42,229 nucleotides of DNA from Spirogloea muscicola (lineage: Eukaryota; Streptophyta; Zygnematophyceae; Spirogloeales; Spirogloeaceae): assembly GCA_009602725.1 (NCBI GenBank), contig WELB01000077.1:5655-47883 (forward strand). Direction: 5' to 3'. Shown here in pieces: positions 41,165-42,229 of the stretch (its first letter is position 1; the number at the start of each line of letters is the position of its first letter). The notes below the pieces were generated by a model. The model searched no databases. It had not been told where the DNA came from and saw nothing but the letters and a program-made list of their open reading frames with translations. The translations under genes were made by a program, and so were the position numbers.

Positions 41165-41296
41165 TACCGAGATCCAGAGGCTGCACCGAGAGCACGGCCA
41201 GCATGCAGGTGCAAGGCCATGGACGGCTGCAGCCTCTGGCTTACGTCAGGGGGAGTTTTCCGGCAGCTTCCGTCGGATTTGACTCGTCGCTACTGA
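41165..41296. pseudogene. Chimeric retroelement piece with orientation switch
   Basis: 41,165-41,222 matches the C-terminal region in minus orientation (gcaccgagagcacggccagc). From about 41,223 the sequence runs in plus orientation (cctctggcttacgtcaggggg ... ttgactcgtcgctactga). The switch occurs without spacer and the plus part carries a frameshift relative to its sisters. Confidence 0.5.
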
Positions 41297-41343
41297 GTGG
41301 TCCATCGTACACCCGTTCTGACATAGGGCTTTAGGCATTGTCT

Positions 41344-41562
41344 TTTTGGGCTGGCTTTGCCAGCTATTTTCTCTATGGGCGAGCACTTCTCTTTTAGGCC
41401 CCTCCGTCATTTGGCCCCTTCGAACCTTTGTCAATTCTTTTTCGGGCTGGCTTTTCTTTCTTTCTTTCTTGCCCCCATTGGGAAGAAAAGCGCGAATTGA
41501 CTGGTGGCTGGGAGAAGCCAGCCCAAAAGGAATGGACAAGGGAAGAAAGTGCTCACCCATTA
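41344..41562 (+). repeat. Hairpin tail repeats in both orientations
   Basis: Plus units at 41,344-41,398 (type B) and 41,425-41,485 (type A, its loop expanded by a ctttctttctttctt run), and a minus unit at 41,508-41,562 (ggctgggagaagccagccc). Confidence 0.5.
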
Positions 41563-41576
41563 GGAGAGCCACTCCT

Positions 41577-41830
41577 TCAGGGGGATTGCTTCCCGGCAGC
41601 CAGTCTTTCAAATTTGCGGCTCCTCACTCGTAGTTACTCAGTGCTTCATCCTAAACCCAATTCTGAGATCGCGCTTCTGGACCCTTCGACCTTTCGAACC
41701 TGGTCAGTTCTGTGTTCGGGCTGGCTTATCAAAGCCCTTGCCCCCATTGGAAGAGCCACTTTTATTGGAAGAGCCACTTTTAGCCACTTTAGCTACTTTG
41801 ACCTGATGTTGCTCACCCGGGGGTATTGAG
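41577..41830 (+). pseudogene. Two retroelement C-terminal ends and tail
   Basis: 41,577-41,640 reads QGDCFPAASLSNLRLLTRSY, with the expected stop changed to TCA. 41,785-41,828 reads SYFDLMLLTRGY then TGA. A type A hairpin unit (about 41,710-41,765) lies between them. Confidence 0.5.
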
Positions 41831-41917
41831 CTTCCTGTGATTTCGTCGTGTCTTATTCTCTCGCTGCCTAGCTGTGTATTTTTTGTTTTTTCCGGCTTTT
41901 GACATTGTCCATTCTTT

Positions 41918-41968
41918 CTGGGCTGGCTTTGCTGGCCCCCTTTCTCTATGGGCGCGCACTTTCTTCCT
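41918..41968 (+). repeat. Hairpin tail repeat, type B
   Basis: gggctggctttgctggcccc followed by ctttctctatgggcgcgcactttcttcc. It resembles the unit at 2,445 most closely. Confidence 0.55.
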
Positions 41969-42021
41969 TTATTGTACTGCCCCTATTGGAAGAGATACTT
42001 CTTCTTGTAAGCCCAAATAGA

Positions 42022-42229
42022 GGAAAGAGAGAAGGCGCGCGGGGCGCATGAATTGAATGGGAGGCCAATTCAAGCCAATACATTGTTCAGGCAGAGTCGA
42101 GTGCAGACTAAACAAGGCTACATAATACGGAGACCTAATCTAAGGTACCTAAGATGACATTAGTACCCACGGGTGAGCACAAACAAATCTGACAAGCTAA
42201 CTTGGGGAGCTGGAGCGCCGCCACGAAAG
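42022..42229 (-). repeat. Right arm of near-identical inverted repeat
   Basis: Reverse complement of about 2,808-3,017 with two mismatches. It includes the minus-strand codons for SLSDLFVLTRGY and the tail block, and continues off the window edge, so the full arm length is unknown. Confidence 0.75.

Overview
The window reads as a nuclear chromosome segment of a green alga (Chlorophyta, probably trebouxiophyte-like). The genes are plant-type: a tandem-domain peptidyl-serine galactosyltransferase, a CYP97A-like carotenoid hydroxylase and a plant-style HIR3/CABIN1 homologue. They carry many short GT-AG introns of about 100-400 bp, GCC/CGG-rich tracts near gene starts, and a TGTAA poly(A)-type signal after one stop codon. 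I cannot name the species.

Layout. 1-7.2 kb is a graveyard of non-LTR retrotransposon pieces: reverse-transcriptase thumb remnants, a zinc-knuckle plus PD-(D/E)XK-like (restriction-like endonuclease) module, many copies of one conserved protein C-terminus ending close to 'SDLRLLTRGY', and a short hairpin-bearing tail repeat. Two RT pieces face each other tail-to-tail around 5.8 kb. 8.0-13.9 kb (+) is one multi-exon gene for a membrane peptidyl serine alpha-galactosyltransferase with two glycosyltransferase domains. 14.4-15.7 kb is a second, smaller cluster of retroelement tails. 15.9-17.0 kb (+) is APC11, the RING subunit of the anaphase-promoting complex. 17.7-22.1 kb (-) is a 15-exon CYP97A-like cytochrome P450. 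24.5-35.3 kb (+) is a very large gene for a TPR-type HIR histone-chaperone subunit (CABIN1/HIR3-like). 36.2-38.8 kb (-) is a ThrE-type amino-acid exporter. 38.9-42.2 kb returns to tandem repeats and retroelement tails. Its last ~207 bp is an almost perfect inverted copy of 2.81-3.02 kb.

The five host genes are unrelated housekeeping functions (secretory glycosylation, cell cycle, plastid carotenoids, chromatin, transport) and do not form an operon or pathway. Neighbour orientations are tandem (SGT-APC11), convergent (APC11-P450), divergent (P450-HIR3) and convergent (HIR3-ThrE).

Exon limits were placed by eye from GT/AG sites, reading phase and recalled family alignments. Phases agree throughout all internal junctions given, except where marked tentative. 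The 5' ends of the galactosyltransferase and the P450, and the last introns of the HIR3/CABIN1 gene, are the weakest parts. I see no CRISPR array, bacterial operon or intact autonomous transposon.
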